DNA of 33,416 nt, taken from the NCBI GenBank assembly GCA_032718475.1, contig JAUCBJ010007682.1, positions 1 to 33,416 on the forward strand. Direction: 5' to 3'. The notes below the pieces were generated by a model. The model saw only the letters and a list, made by a program, of their open reading frames with translations. It ran no database searches and was not told the DNA's origin. Shown here piece by piece: positions 10,376 to 22,300 of this stretch. The stretch is from Nemertoderma westbladi. Its lineage: Eukaryota; Xenacoelomorpha; Nemertodermatida; Nemertodermatidae. Every line of letters begins with the position of its first letter. The first letter of the stretch is position 1. A program made the translations under genes and the position numbers.

Positions 10376-11384
10376 ATTGTATTAAATGAATTACGCCATG
10401 ATATTGGCAGATAAGTACAGAGTACCGGTACACATTCAAATTAAGTAAGTAAAATAGGCGCAGCACAAATTAAAAGAAAACAACAAATTTTATTTAAATT
10501 TAATTATAATAAATTAAAAAAAGTATGTAAATAGTTAAAAAAAGAAGCTGAGTTTAAAACAACATGAAGACGCACAGGGAATGATGATTGGGGGGGGGGG
10601 GGGGGGGGGGGTAGTCGGATTTGGCAACCTTTTAGAAATGTTTAAAATATACCAGTGTACTATATTGTATACTAGGATATATATATTTTATTATATATTT
10701 TATTATTATATTTTATTGTTACTTTTTCGCTCGAATTTAGTCCAAAATCGGGAGAAAAAGTTTCACCTTTTTCCCTAGGGAAAAAAAGTAACCCATTGAT
10801 TTTACTTTTTTTCCTGGCGAAAAAGTAAATTAAAATATTTTTGGTGGAATTTCTTAAATTTTATTACATATATGGAAAGAGCCTCGACGTAGAAAAGGTT
10901 TGCAAGTATTTCGAGCAAAATCCATCACACACTCAAAAGTTATTGCAACTTTAGTGTGTGATGTGTGAAAGAAGAACTCCAAAACGGAACTCAATATCCA
11001 ATATTAGTTTATGTAGTTAAGCGGCTCTCTAGTTACGTAATAAATATTCGAGAACACTCAATTATTGTAACATTGAGTAAGGCTACATGGAAAGTTGAAG
11101 AGTACTATAATCTGAATCGCAGTAACTATGGAAGCAATATAGTAAAATACAGTTCCATTTAATTTGTAACACTACTGTACTGCAGTATTTCGCTAGGTTT
11201 TATTAAAGAATTGAGCAACAAAAAAGTACCAATTTAAAAATAAAATTACGTATTACATGGGAAAAAAACGTACAACATTTTTTTTTCAATATTCTATCGA
11301 CCCTTTATTAACCTCGCTGACGCTCGGTAAATAAAATGCCTCGAGAATAATGAAAAAAGTTATTTTTCAACCATTTTCTTCACT
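10376..11384. other. AT-rich non-coding interval with homopolymers and a hairpin
   Basis: It contains a G homopolymer at about 10590-10611 and TATA/TTATA-rich DNA at 10670-10720. A local inverted repeat runs from TTACTTTTTCGC near 10719 to GCGAAAAAGTAAA near 10818. ORFs at 10581-10778 and 10965-11162 have no recognisable domain and low-complexity composition. Confidence 0.5.
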
Positions 11385-11548
11385 CCCTCCAGCAGCCAGG
11401 TTCCCATTACAGGTGGGATTGTTGAAGCTACAGTAATTCATTAGTGTTAACAGCTTAATGAAGACTGGGCTGTCCTTTTCTGGTGGTCGAACTCACATCC
11501 CGATTGGAAGACCAAAGCCACAACCGTCGGACAACCGGAAAGCATACA
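11385..11548 (-). mobile_element. tRNA-derived SINE, minus strand
   Basis: On the minus strand the order is a GACGGTTGTGGCTTTGGTC A-box region (about 11530-11510), AATCGGGATGTGAGTTCGA with the B box near 11494-11482, then a body with CAGTCTTCATTAAG and AATGGGAACCTGGCTGC. A variable-loop-like CGGGA before a GTTCGA B box is typical of a tRNA-like head. The sequence is degenerate and no target duplication is seen. Confidence 0.5.
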
Positions 11549-11939
11549 TAGTACGGCCTATCTATACCTATAGGCTTCACGTATTACAGCGTTTTACAGT
11601 ACAGTAGTAACCTATGAGACATATTTTCGGATGTAATATAATTAATATAATTTAATATAATGCAATATAATTTTTACAGCGAGGAACATAAATGTAAGGC
11701 TTATTTTTGGTTTACTCATTAATTCAGATCGCTATTTAATTGATAATTTATTAAAGTTTAGACATCCTATGATAACGTTAACATCGCGATGGTTATCAGG
11801 TTGTTACTAACTTATTTTAAATCCTATAAACCAATATGGGCACATATTTACCATATGGGCACCATTAACGAGTTGTCTGCCCGTAGTCAGAAGTCTTCAA
11901 CACAATACTCGTCCTCTTCATTTGCCTCGTTGCGTTCGT

Positions 11940-12125
11940 TCGTTTTTTAACATAATTCAGATTATTTCTAAACTTTTGACGGACTACAAACATACAAAGT
12001 TTCGTTTAATTTCATTAAGGAATAACTGAGTTATTAGCGATCAAAAATTTACGACGACGACAGACAACTCGCCAATGGCACCCATATGCTAAGGCTTCGC
12101 TCACTTCGTGGCTCGCCCCACATTT
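11940..12125. repeat. Second copy of the CGCCCCACATTT dispersed repeat
   Basis: Same order of blocks as at 8330-8500: CTAAACTTTTGACGGACTAC, AAGTTTCGTTTAATTTCATT, AGTTATTAGCGATCAAAAAT, GACAGACAACTCGCCAATGG, then GCTTCGCTCACTTCGTGGCT and CGCCCCACATTT. Better preserved at its end than the first copy. Confidence 0.75.
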
Positions 12126-12130
12126 CTTAA

Positions 12131-12418
12131 GAGAACTATGTTATTCAGACTGAAACACGTAATGGTTCTAATTTAAGGAACATAGCTAATTTTTGTGGTA
12201 TCTCATTTTTTTTTTGTTGTCTTTCACTCAGTACAATAAACTCACACAATTACGCACCGTTAGTACCTTGTAATAATTGGAAACTAGATTTTTGTAGGGA
12301 ACTTATAGATATTCGAACTGGTAAATTGGAGGTTGTTAATTTTGATATGGATGAGTTGTCAGATATTTTGAAATATATACCTGTTAAATTTATTATAATT
12401 TACTGTTATTCCCCATAA
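12131..12418 (+). pseudogene. Decayed coding remnant, possibly transposon-derived
   Basis: A 95-codon frame without a starting ATG, open from after a stop at 12128 to TAA at 12416-12418. Its second half reads NNWKLDFCRELIDIRTGKLE, then VVNFDMDELSDILKYI, which looks protein-like. The first half includes SFFFCC coded by a T run and may be frameshifted. The order of charged and hydrophobic residues reminds me of short segments in ORFs of invertebrate retroelements, but I cannot name a family. It directly follows the CGCCCCACATTT repeat. Confidence 0.3.
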
Positions 12419-13237
12419 CCGGTCGTAGCTTACCTTATATCTAACATAATTATTGTGCTCTGTATGATAAAGTCTGTCTGTACTTATATTTGATAATGTA
12501 CGAATACAATAATAATAATAATAGTGGCAATATGACCACCATGCGCACTATTGATGACATTAGGTCACCACTTCACCACAAGAAGTAGCAATTCAAGAAT
12601 AAACAAACCCTGAGAAAAATCTTGTTCTGACTTACGCCATGCGGTAGGTATTTCCAATGTCTGCGGTCGTGAAATCATCACAGTCATGGCATGGCGCACG
12701 TAAGAATAGTACAGGTACTGTACAAGTTGTCCGAGATGAATTAAAATGGCATAATATTTACTTTCTCGTCCGTGCATATAGCTTATCGACCTCGCTCGCA
12801 CCGTTCGTTAGTGATCTCGGGACGACCGGTAAATAAAGTATATTTTATATGTTTTTATACTGTTTAGTTAAGAAAGAGTGATATTGGGGGAAGGGGAGAG
12901 GGGGAGAATCTCTAAAAATGGGTTGAGTATATAACTACAATTAATTGAGGATATTATTATACAATAAGTTGGTGGGATATTTGGGTTAATTTAAAGACAA
13001 AAATAACAACAAATGAAAGAAAACTAACTAACTAAAAGGTAGACCAAGCAATTAAAACATTAGAAAGCAGATTTCAAAATATTAACAAAATGGAAATTAT
13101 TAAACATTGTAACTGTTTAGCACTACTCTGTATTCAACTTGCTCATATTGGAAACATTCAACCTTGTTAAAAGTTTCACTTTAAAAACTAAGACAGAAAG
13201 GCGTTTATAGGAAGCTTCGTATGATACTGATTGTAGA
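12419..13237. other. Region 3' of the FHL gene, likely 3' UTR then intergenic
   Basis: The minus-strand gene stops at 13238, so its 3' UTR must lie at the top of this interval. I could not identify a confident poly(A) signal. The interval holds an AAT run near 12505-12525, a GGGGGAAGGGG purine tract near 12887-12906 and AT-rich DNA. The 78-codon minus ORF 12801-12565 has no recognisable domain. Confidence 0.45.
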
Positions 13238-13392
13238 CTAAACTTTGCCACAGTCCAGACATAGGAAGGTGAGATCCCCTTTGGTGTAGAAACGTTTGCC
13301 ACCCAGTGTGGTACTGCAGCTGATACAAATAAAGCAATCCTCGTGGAAATAATGTTGTTTCTCTTCGGGGTCTTTATATAACAAGGACTTCC
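13238..13392 (-). CDS. FHL: FHL-like terminal exon: LIM4 and stop codon
   Basis: 155 coding bases, read from 13392 down to the TAG at 13240-13238. The acceptor is TTAATTGCAG. The first two bases, GG, complete a Gly codon started 8.8 kb upstream. The residues continue KSLLYKDPEEKQHYF, then HEDCFICISC, an 18-residue spacer and CLDCGKV-stop. The 21-residue spacer between CDKC and this histidine is long, as in LIM4 of FHL proteins, and the protein stops right after the last knuckle, also as in that family. A 91-codon ORF in a different minus-strand frame overlaps it and is a shadow. I could not fix the 3' UTR or poly(A) signal. Confidence 0.85.
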
Positions 13393-16300
13393 CTGCAATT
13401 AATATAGTATATGTACTGTATAGTTAGTTAGTATAGTTGTATAGTTAGTTAGTATATAGTTGTATAGTTAGTTAGTATAGTTGTATAGTTAGTTAGTATA
13501 GTTGTATAGTTAGTTAGTATATAGTCGCATAGTTAGTTAGTATAGTTGTATAGTTAGTTAGTATATAGTTGTATAGTTAGTTAGTATAGTTGTATAGTTA
13601 GTTAGTATAGTTGTATAGTTAGTTAGTATATAGTTGTATAGTTAGTTAGTATATAGTTGTATAGTTAGTTAGTATAGTTGTATAGTTAGTTAGTATATAG
13701 TTGTATAGTTAGTTAGTATATAGTTGTATAGTTAGTTAGTATAGTTGTATAGTTAGTTAGTATAGTTGTATAGTTAGTTAGTATATAGTTGTATAGTTAG
13801 TTAGTATATAGTTGTATAGTTAGTTAGTATAGTTGTATAGTTAGTTAGTATAGTTGTATAGTTAGTTAGTATATAGTTGTATAGTTAGTTAGTATAGTTG
13901 TATAGTTAGTTAGTATAGTTAGTTAGTATAGTTGTATAGATAGTTAGTATATAGTTGTATAGTTAGTTAGTATATAGTTGTATAGTTAGTTAGTATATAG
14001 TTGTATAGTTAGTTAGTATAGTTGTATAGTTAGTTAGTATAGTTGTATAGTTAGTTAGTATATAGTTGTATAGTTAGTTAGTATAGTTGTATAGTTAGTT
14101 AGTATATAGTTGTATAGTTAGTTAGTATAGTTGTATAGTTAGTTAGTATATAGTTGTATAGTTAGTTAGTATATAGTTGTATAGTTAGTTAGTATAGTTG
14201 TATAGTTAGTTAGTATAGTTGTATAGTTAGTTAGTATATAGTTGTATAGTTAGTTAGTATATAGTTGTATAGTTAGTTAGTATAGTTGTATAGTTAGTTA
14301 GTATAGTTGTATAGTTAGTTAGTATATAGTTGTATAGTTAGTTAGTATAGTTGTATAGTTAGTTAGTATAGTTGTATAGTTATTTAGTATATAGTTGTAT
14401 AGTTAGTTAGTATTGTTGTATAGTTAGTTAGTATAGTTAGTTAGTATATAGTTGTATAGTTAGTTAGTATTTAGTTGTATAGTTAGTTAGTATATAGTTG
14501 TATAGTTAGTTAGTATATAGTTGTATAGTTAGTTAGTATAGTTGTATAGTTAGTTAGTATAGTTAGTTAGTATAGTTGTATAGTTAGTTAGTATAGTTGT
14601 ATAGTTAGTTAGTATATAGTTGTATAGTTAGTTAGTATATAGTTGTATAATTAGTGTAGTTGTATAGTTAGTTAGTATAGTTAGTTAGTATAGTTGTATA
14701 GTTAGTTAGTATATAGTTGTATAGTTAGTTAGTATAGTTGCATTGTTAGTTAGTGTAGTTAGTTAGTATAGTTATATAGTTAGTTAGTATAGTTGTATAG
14801 TTAGTTAGTATATAGTTGTATAGTTAGTTAGTATATAGTTGTATAGTTAGTTAGTATATAGTTGTATAGTTAGTGTAGTTGTATAGTTAGTTAGTATAGT
14901 TAGTTAGTATAGTTGTATAGTTAGTTAGTATATAGTTGTATAGTTAGTTAGTATAGTTGTATTGTTAGTTAGTGTAGTTAGTTAGTATAGTTATATAGTT
15001 AGTTAGTATATAGTTGTATAGTTAGTTAGTATAGTTCTATAGTTAGCTAGTATAGTTGTATAGTTAGTTAGTATATAGTTGTATAGTTAGTTAGTATATA
15101 GTTGTATAGTTAGTTAGTATATAGTTGTATAGTTAGTTAGTATATAGTTGTATAGTTAGTTAGTATAGTTGTATAGTTAGTTAGTATAGTTGTATAGTTA
15201 GTTAGTATATAGTTGTATAGTTAGTTAGTATAGTTGTATAGTTAGTTAGTATAGTTAGTTAGTATAGTTGTATAGATAGTTAGTATATAGTTGTATAGTT
15301 AGTTAGTATATAGTTGTATAGTTAGTTAGTATATAGTTGTATAGTTAGTTAGTATAGTTGTATAGTTAGTTAGTATAGTTGTATAGTTAGTTAGTATATA
15401 GTTGTATAGTTAGTTAGTATAGTTGTATAGTTAGTTAGTATATAGTTGTATAGTTAGTTAGTATAGTTGTATAGTTAGTTAGTATATAGTTGTATAGTTA
15501 GTTAGTATATAGTTGTATAGTTAGTTAGTATAGTTGTATAGTTAGTTAGTATAGTTGTATAGTTAGTTAGTATATAGTTGTATAGTTAGTTAGTATATAG
15601 TTGTATAGTTAGTTAGTATAGTTGTATAGTTAGTTAGTATAGTTGTATAGTTAGTTAGTATATAGTTGTATAGTTAGTTAGTATAGTTGTATAGTTAGTT
15701 AGTATAGTTGTATAGTTATTTAGTATATAGTTGTATAGTTAGTTAGTATTGTTGTATAGTTAGTTAGTATAGTTAGTTAGTATATAGTTGTATAGTTAGT
15801 TAGTATTTAGTTGTATAGTTAGTTAGTATATAGTTGTATAGTTAGTTAGTATATAGTTGTATAGTTAGTTAGTATAGTTGTATAGTTAGTTAGTATAGTT
15901 AGTTAGTATAGTTGTATAGTTAGTTAGTATAGTTGTATAGTTAGTTAGTATATAGTTGTATAGTTAGTTAGTATAGTTGTATAGTTAGTTAGTATATAGT
16001 TGTATAGTTAGTTAGTATATAGTTGTATAATTAGTGTAGTTGTATAGTTAGTTAGTATAGTTAGTTAGTATAGTTGTATAGTTAGTTAGTATATAGTTGT
16101 ATAGTTAGTTAGTATAGTTGCATTGTTAGTTAGTGTAGTTAGTTAGTATAGTTATATAGTTAGTTAGTATAGTTGTATAGTTAGTTAGTATATAGTTGTA
16201 TAGTTAGTTAGTATATAGTTGTATAGTTAGTTAGTATATAGTTGTATAGTTAGTGTAGTTGTATAGTTAGTTAGTATAGTTAGTTAGTATAGTTGTATAG

Positions 16301-19300
16301 TTAGTTAGTATATAGTTGTATAGTTAGTTAGTATAGTTGTATTGTTAGTTAGTGTAGTTATATAGTTAGTTAGTATATAGTTGTATAGTTATTTAGTATA
16401 GTTCTATAGTTAGCTAGTATAGTTGTATAGTTAGTCAGTATATAGTTGTATAGTTAGTTAGTATATAGTTGTATAGTTAGTTAGTATATAGTTGTATAGT
16501 TAGTTAGTATATAGTTGTATAGTTAGTTAGTATAGTTGTATAGTTAGTTAGTATAGTTGTATAGTTAGTTAGTATAGTTGTATAGTTAGTTAGTATAGTT
16601 GTATAGTTAGTTAGTATAGTTGTATAGTTAGTTAGTATAGTTGTATAGTTAGTTAGTATATACAGTAGTTGTATAGTTAGTTAGTATAGTTGTATAGTTA
16701 GTTAGTATAGTTGTATAGTTAGTTAGTATAGTTGTATAGTTAGTTAGTATAGTTGTATAGTTAGTTAGTATAGTTGTATAGTTAGTTAGTATAGTTGTAT
16801 AGTTAGTTAGTATATAGTTGTATAGTTAGTTAGTATATAGTTGTATAGTTAGTTAGTATAGTTGTATAGTTAGTTAGTATATAGTTGTATAGTTAGTTAG
16901 TATATAGTTGTATAGTTAGTTAGTATATAGTTGTATAGTTAGTTAGTATAGTTGTATAGTTAGTTAGTATAGTTAGTTAGTATAGTTGTATAGTTAGTTA
17001 GTATAGTTGTATAGTTAGTTAGTATATAGTTGTATAGTTAGTTAGTATATAGTTGTATAATTAGTTAGTATAGTTGTATAGTTAGTTAGTATATAGTTGT
17101 ATAGTTAGTTAGTATATATTTGTATAGTTAGTTAGTATATAGTTGTATAGTTAGTTAGTATATAGTTGTATAGTTAGTTAGTATAGTTGTATAGTTAGTT
17201 AGTATAGTTGTATAGTTAGTTAGTATATAGTTGTATAGTTAGTTAGTATAGTTGTATAGTTAGTTAGTATAGTTAGTTAGTATAGTTGTATAGATAGTTA
17301 GTATATAGTTGTATAGTTAGTTAGTATATAGTTGTATAGTTAGTTAGTATATAGTTGTATAGTTAGTTAGTATAGTTGTATAGTTAGTTAGTATAGTTGT
17401 ATAGTTAGTTAGTATATAGTTGTATAGTTAGTTAGTGTATAGTTGTATAGTTAGTTAGTATAGTTGTATAGTTAGTTAGTATATAGTTGTATAGTTAGTT
17501 AGTATAGTTGTATAGTTAGTTAGTATAGTTGTATAGTTAGTTAGTATATAGTTGTATAGTTAGTTAGTATAGTTGTATAGTTAGTTAGTATAGTTGTATA
17601 GTTAGTTAGTATATAGTTGTATAGTTAGTTAGTATAGTAGTATAGTTAGTTAGTATATAGTTGTATAGTTAGTTCGTATATAGTTGTATAGTTAGTTAGT
17701 ATAGTTGTATACTTAGTTAGTATAGTTGTATATTTAGTTAGTATAGTTGTATAGTTAGTTAGTATAGTAGTATAGTTAGTTAGTATATAGTTGTATAGTT
17801 AGTTAGTATATAGTTGTATAGTTAGTTAGTATAGTTGTATAGTTAGTTAGTATAGTTGTATAGTTAGTTAGTATAGTAGTATAGTTAGTTAGTATATAGT
17901 TGTATAGTTAGTTAGTATATAGTTGTATAGTTAGTTAGTATATAGTTGTATAGTTAGTTAGTATATAGTTGTATAGTTAGTTAGTATAGTTGTATAGTTA
18001 GTTAGTATATAGTTGTATAGTTAGTTAGTATAGTTGTATAGTTAGTTAGTATAGTTGTATAGTTAGTTAGTATAGTTGTATAGTTAGTTAGTATATAGTT
18101 GTATAGTTAGTTAGTATATAGTTGTATAGTTAGTTAGTATAGTTGTATAGTTAGTTAGTATATAGTTGTATAGTTAGTTAGTATAGTTGTATAGTTAGTT
18201 AGTATAGTTGTATAGTTAGTTAGTATAGTTGTATAGTTAGTTAGTATATAGTTGTATAGTTAGTTAGTGTATAGTTGTATAGTTAGTTAGTATAGTTGTA
18301 TAGTTAGTTAGTATATAGTTGTATAGTTAGTTAGTATAGTTGTATAGTTAGTTAGTATAGTTGTATAGTTAGTTAGTATATAGTTGTATAGTTAGTTAGT
18401 ATAGTTGTATAGTTAGTTAGTATAGTTGTATAGTTAGTTAGTATAGTTGTATAGTTAGTTAGTATATAGTTGTATAGTTAGTTAGTATAGTAGTATAGTT
18501 AGTTAGTATATAGTTGTATAGTTAGTTAGTATATAGTTGTATAGTTAGTTAGTGTATAGTTGTATAGTTAGTTAGTATTGTAAAAGCTTTTGCGGACATA
18601 ACAAGTCATTTTTCCCCGCAATGTACCGTGTAGGTGCTTTGGCGGACATAACAAGTCATTTTTGCCGCAATGCGCATAATACTCGAAAAGATTGGAGCTC
18701 AGGTGAATCTGTCAGCTGATTTCCTGTAGACGTGGAACCTCCTTGTTCTGCTCAGCCAATCAGAGCGATTTTCACTTTATTTCTGACAGAGGCCTACGGA
18801 AAACCGCGCAATGCATTACGGTCTTTGTTTACCTTTCTGAGCGAGAGAACTGCTTGGAAATCTTCTGTACTTCTGATTTTGGAAGTTTCAGACTTTGGCC
18901 TAAACATCTGATGGCTTTGATTACAAGAACGTAAATCTATTATCTGACTGCATATTGTCATATCAACCCATACTGTGCAGTTTGACACCTGCATACATAC
19001 TGACTTATGTAACACATACTGATTGTTCACCGCATTATTTACTTCTGTTATTAATTGTTGTTATATGGATATATTGCTGATATATTTGGATAATACCGAT
19101 GAATAATCATAAAACCCCCAATCTTCTTGATTACTGAAGGTTAGAGGAACAGGTTACCGGTAGCAACTGCGACTTACATTATAGTGGTTTTTGTGTGAAT
19201 TAAATGCTATTTCATAATCCCTACAAGTGTCAGTTGCGATCTTCCTTATATATGATCAAATTCAGTGACGGTCGGCAGATCAGTGTGCAGTAGTGTGAAG

Positions 19301-22300
19301 TAGTGTGCTCTCGGGGCAAATACCACACCCTGGTTTGCCATTCCACAGGGTGGGTGTCGCAATGGAGTCAGATATGAGGCCCATCACCCATATCTACTCT
19401 GGCGCACATGACCCACCATTGGCTGTTGCAGCTCATCTGCTGGGTCATGCCCTGTACCCTTGCTGCCAGGTGCAGGTCGCAGTGAAGTGCTCTCAGAGTG
19501 GACATGAGAACACTTTGCTCCTGACTAGCCATTGGTAGATCACCATCTGCCTGGTCAGGCCATATACCCCTGCAGCCAAGTATATGGGTCCTTAATCCAG
19601 GACCAAGGGCGTCCTTATCCCAGAATGAAGGGGGTCCTAGTTACAGGACCAGATTTGCCCTAGTAAGAGGGTCTATGCAGCTACAGGTGGCACCTCCTTT
19701 ATGCTGCATGGAGGTGGCAAGTTTTCTTGATCAATGACCTAGAATACCTGACCTGCGAGTAGTGTGAAGTCGTGTGCAGTAGTGTGACAGATAATAAAGC
19801 ATCTCCTAAAGAATGCGCTATTTACGAAACTCATTAGCCATCTAGTTGTGATTAGTATAAGTCATAACTCTGTTTTTATACTTAAAGCGCCACGTCCTAA
19901 AGGAACTGTTAATATTTCCCCGAAAGTGAATAATATTGTCAGAGATTATATAGTAACGATCAATCGAATAATACAGTAGGTCTGCACCGCAATCACTTCA
20001 AAGCACCCGAATCCAGTCTCCCTTAACTGTGGGTGAATGATCGCGCACAGACTGGCTTCGGCGGATGTAACTTCAGTACATTAAATAATTGGTCTAGGCT
20101 AAAGTCGATTTATAAATAAGAAGACAACTAAAATTGGCAGGTTAAACTGCTAAAGGTCTAAAAGCGCGAACAAGTATAGTTGTATAGTTAGTTAGTATAT
20201 AGTTGTATAGTTAGTCAGTATAGTTGTATAGTTAGTTATTATAGTTGTATAGTTAGTTAGTATAGTTGTATAGTTAGTTAGTATATAGTTGTATAGTTAG
20301 TTAGTATATAGTTGTATAGTTAGTTAGTATAGTTGTATAGTTAGTTAGTATATAGTTGTATAGTTAGTTAGTATAGTTGTATAGTTAGTTAGTATAGTTG
20401 TATAGTTAGTTAGTATATAGTTGTATAGTTAGTTAGTATAGTAGTATATTTAGTTAGTATATAGTTGTATAGTTAGTTAGTATATAGTTGTATAGTTAGT
20501 TAGTATAGTTGTATAGTTAGTTAGTATAGTTGTATAGTTAGTTAGTATAGTAGTATATTTAGTTAGTATATAGTTGTATAGTTAGTTAGTATATAGTTGT
20601 ATAGTTAGTTAGTATAGTTGTATAGTTAGTTAGTATATAGTTGTATAGTTAGTTAGTATGTAGTTGTATAGTTAGTTAGTATATAGTTGTATAGTTAGTT
20701 AGTATATAGTTGTATAATTAGTTAGTATAGTTGTATAGTTAGTTAGTATATAGTTGTATAGTTAGTTAGTATAGTTGTATAGTTAGTTAGTATAGTTGTA
20801 TAGTTAATTAGTATAGTTGTATAGTTAGTTAGTATATAATTGTATAGTTAGTTAGTATAGTTGTATAGTTAGTTAGTATAGTTAGTTAGTATAATAGTTG
20901 TATAGTTAGTTAGTATAGTTGTATAGTTAGTTAGTATATAGTTGTATAGTTAGTTAGTATATAGTTGTATAGTTAGTTAGTATATAGTTGTATAGTTAGT
21001 TAATATATAGTTGTATAGTTAGTTAGTATAGTTAGTTAGTATAGTTAGTTAGTATATAGTTGTATAGTTAGTTAGTATATAGTTGTATAGTTAGTTAGGA
21101 ATACAAGTTTCTTCAGTTCATCACATCAGAATATATTATTTTATTAATTAAATCACATTAAAATAATGTGAAATAGTGTAAATAAAATAAATCTAAAAAA
21201 CGTATTAAGTAAATAAATTGTAAATAGTTTTTATTCCAAAATTGTAACATACTCAACGCCGTTAGTATTAACACCGAGTTGTTATTTAGCACTTTACAAC
21301 TTTAGAGGAAATTACAGCATGTATTGGCCTGTAGATTTAGTATTGTATTTGGTGTAATTTGGTGGTAACCCATGACGGACGGCGTTAAGTAATGTCCACT
21401 AATTGGACATTACTTAGCGCCGTCATTGGATACCACGTAAACAATAGGTGGAAATAGGTGGAAACAATAGGTAGGCCTACTGCATTACCAACCGGTAGGC
21501 GGGGTATAGCTATTAATAACCAGTAGGGCCTAGCTATATTATTATAACATGGCTCCAAACGCCACCATAAATATAAGCTAACTTATTTATAACATAATTT
21601 ATGTCATTTTTGCATTTATTTATACAGCAACTAATTTAATTTGTGCAGTTTCTATTACTTATAATGTATATGTACAATAATTTCGTAATGTTAAAATTTT
21701 GGAATAAAACTACATACAAACATGTTGCAAAGTACTTTACAGTGTTCTGATCCTCTTGGCTTTATTTTCACTCACTCACTAACGTTCGTTCGTGTAACAA
21801 AGCCACTCGGATCACCACACTGTAAAGTGCTACTTTACACACAAGTAAAGTATGTAAATAGTTATTATAGATTGATTTTACAGTATTTTACATTGATTTT
21901 AATTTGATTTGAATAATGATTATATTATTTGTTTTTTCTTATTATTTTTATATAACTTTTATTGTTATAATGATAGATTTCAGCGATTTTATCAATACCT
22001 GTATATGTTTTTTTTAATATATAGTCAGTTACATAGCTACTGTAGAAAGGGCTTCCCGGCACATGATACAATATAGTTGATACAAAAAAACACTTCCTTA
22101 TAAACGCAACTATAGAGTTTATACAGCAACCTACGCAAAAACGTTTATACCAACCAGTAATGACAATCTGGCATTTGTCGCATGTGTGTGCGTAGGTTTT
22201 CAGATGACATTGGTTACAAATGAGTTTGTTTTCGTGGGTGAAGAAACTGCTCCCAGCGAGTATTTGGGAGCAATCGTCACAAAGAAAACAATCTTTATGG

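Noticed and set aside
13123-13398. 91-codon minus-strand ORF
   Set aside because: Frame shadow of the terminal FHL exon, whose own frame gives a clear LIM finger.
13416-18579. CRISPR-like or telomere-like array
   Set aside because: Units are contiguous with no unique spacers, and the unit is neither a telomere motif nor accompanied by cas genes.
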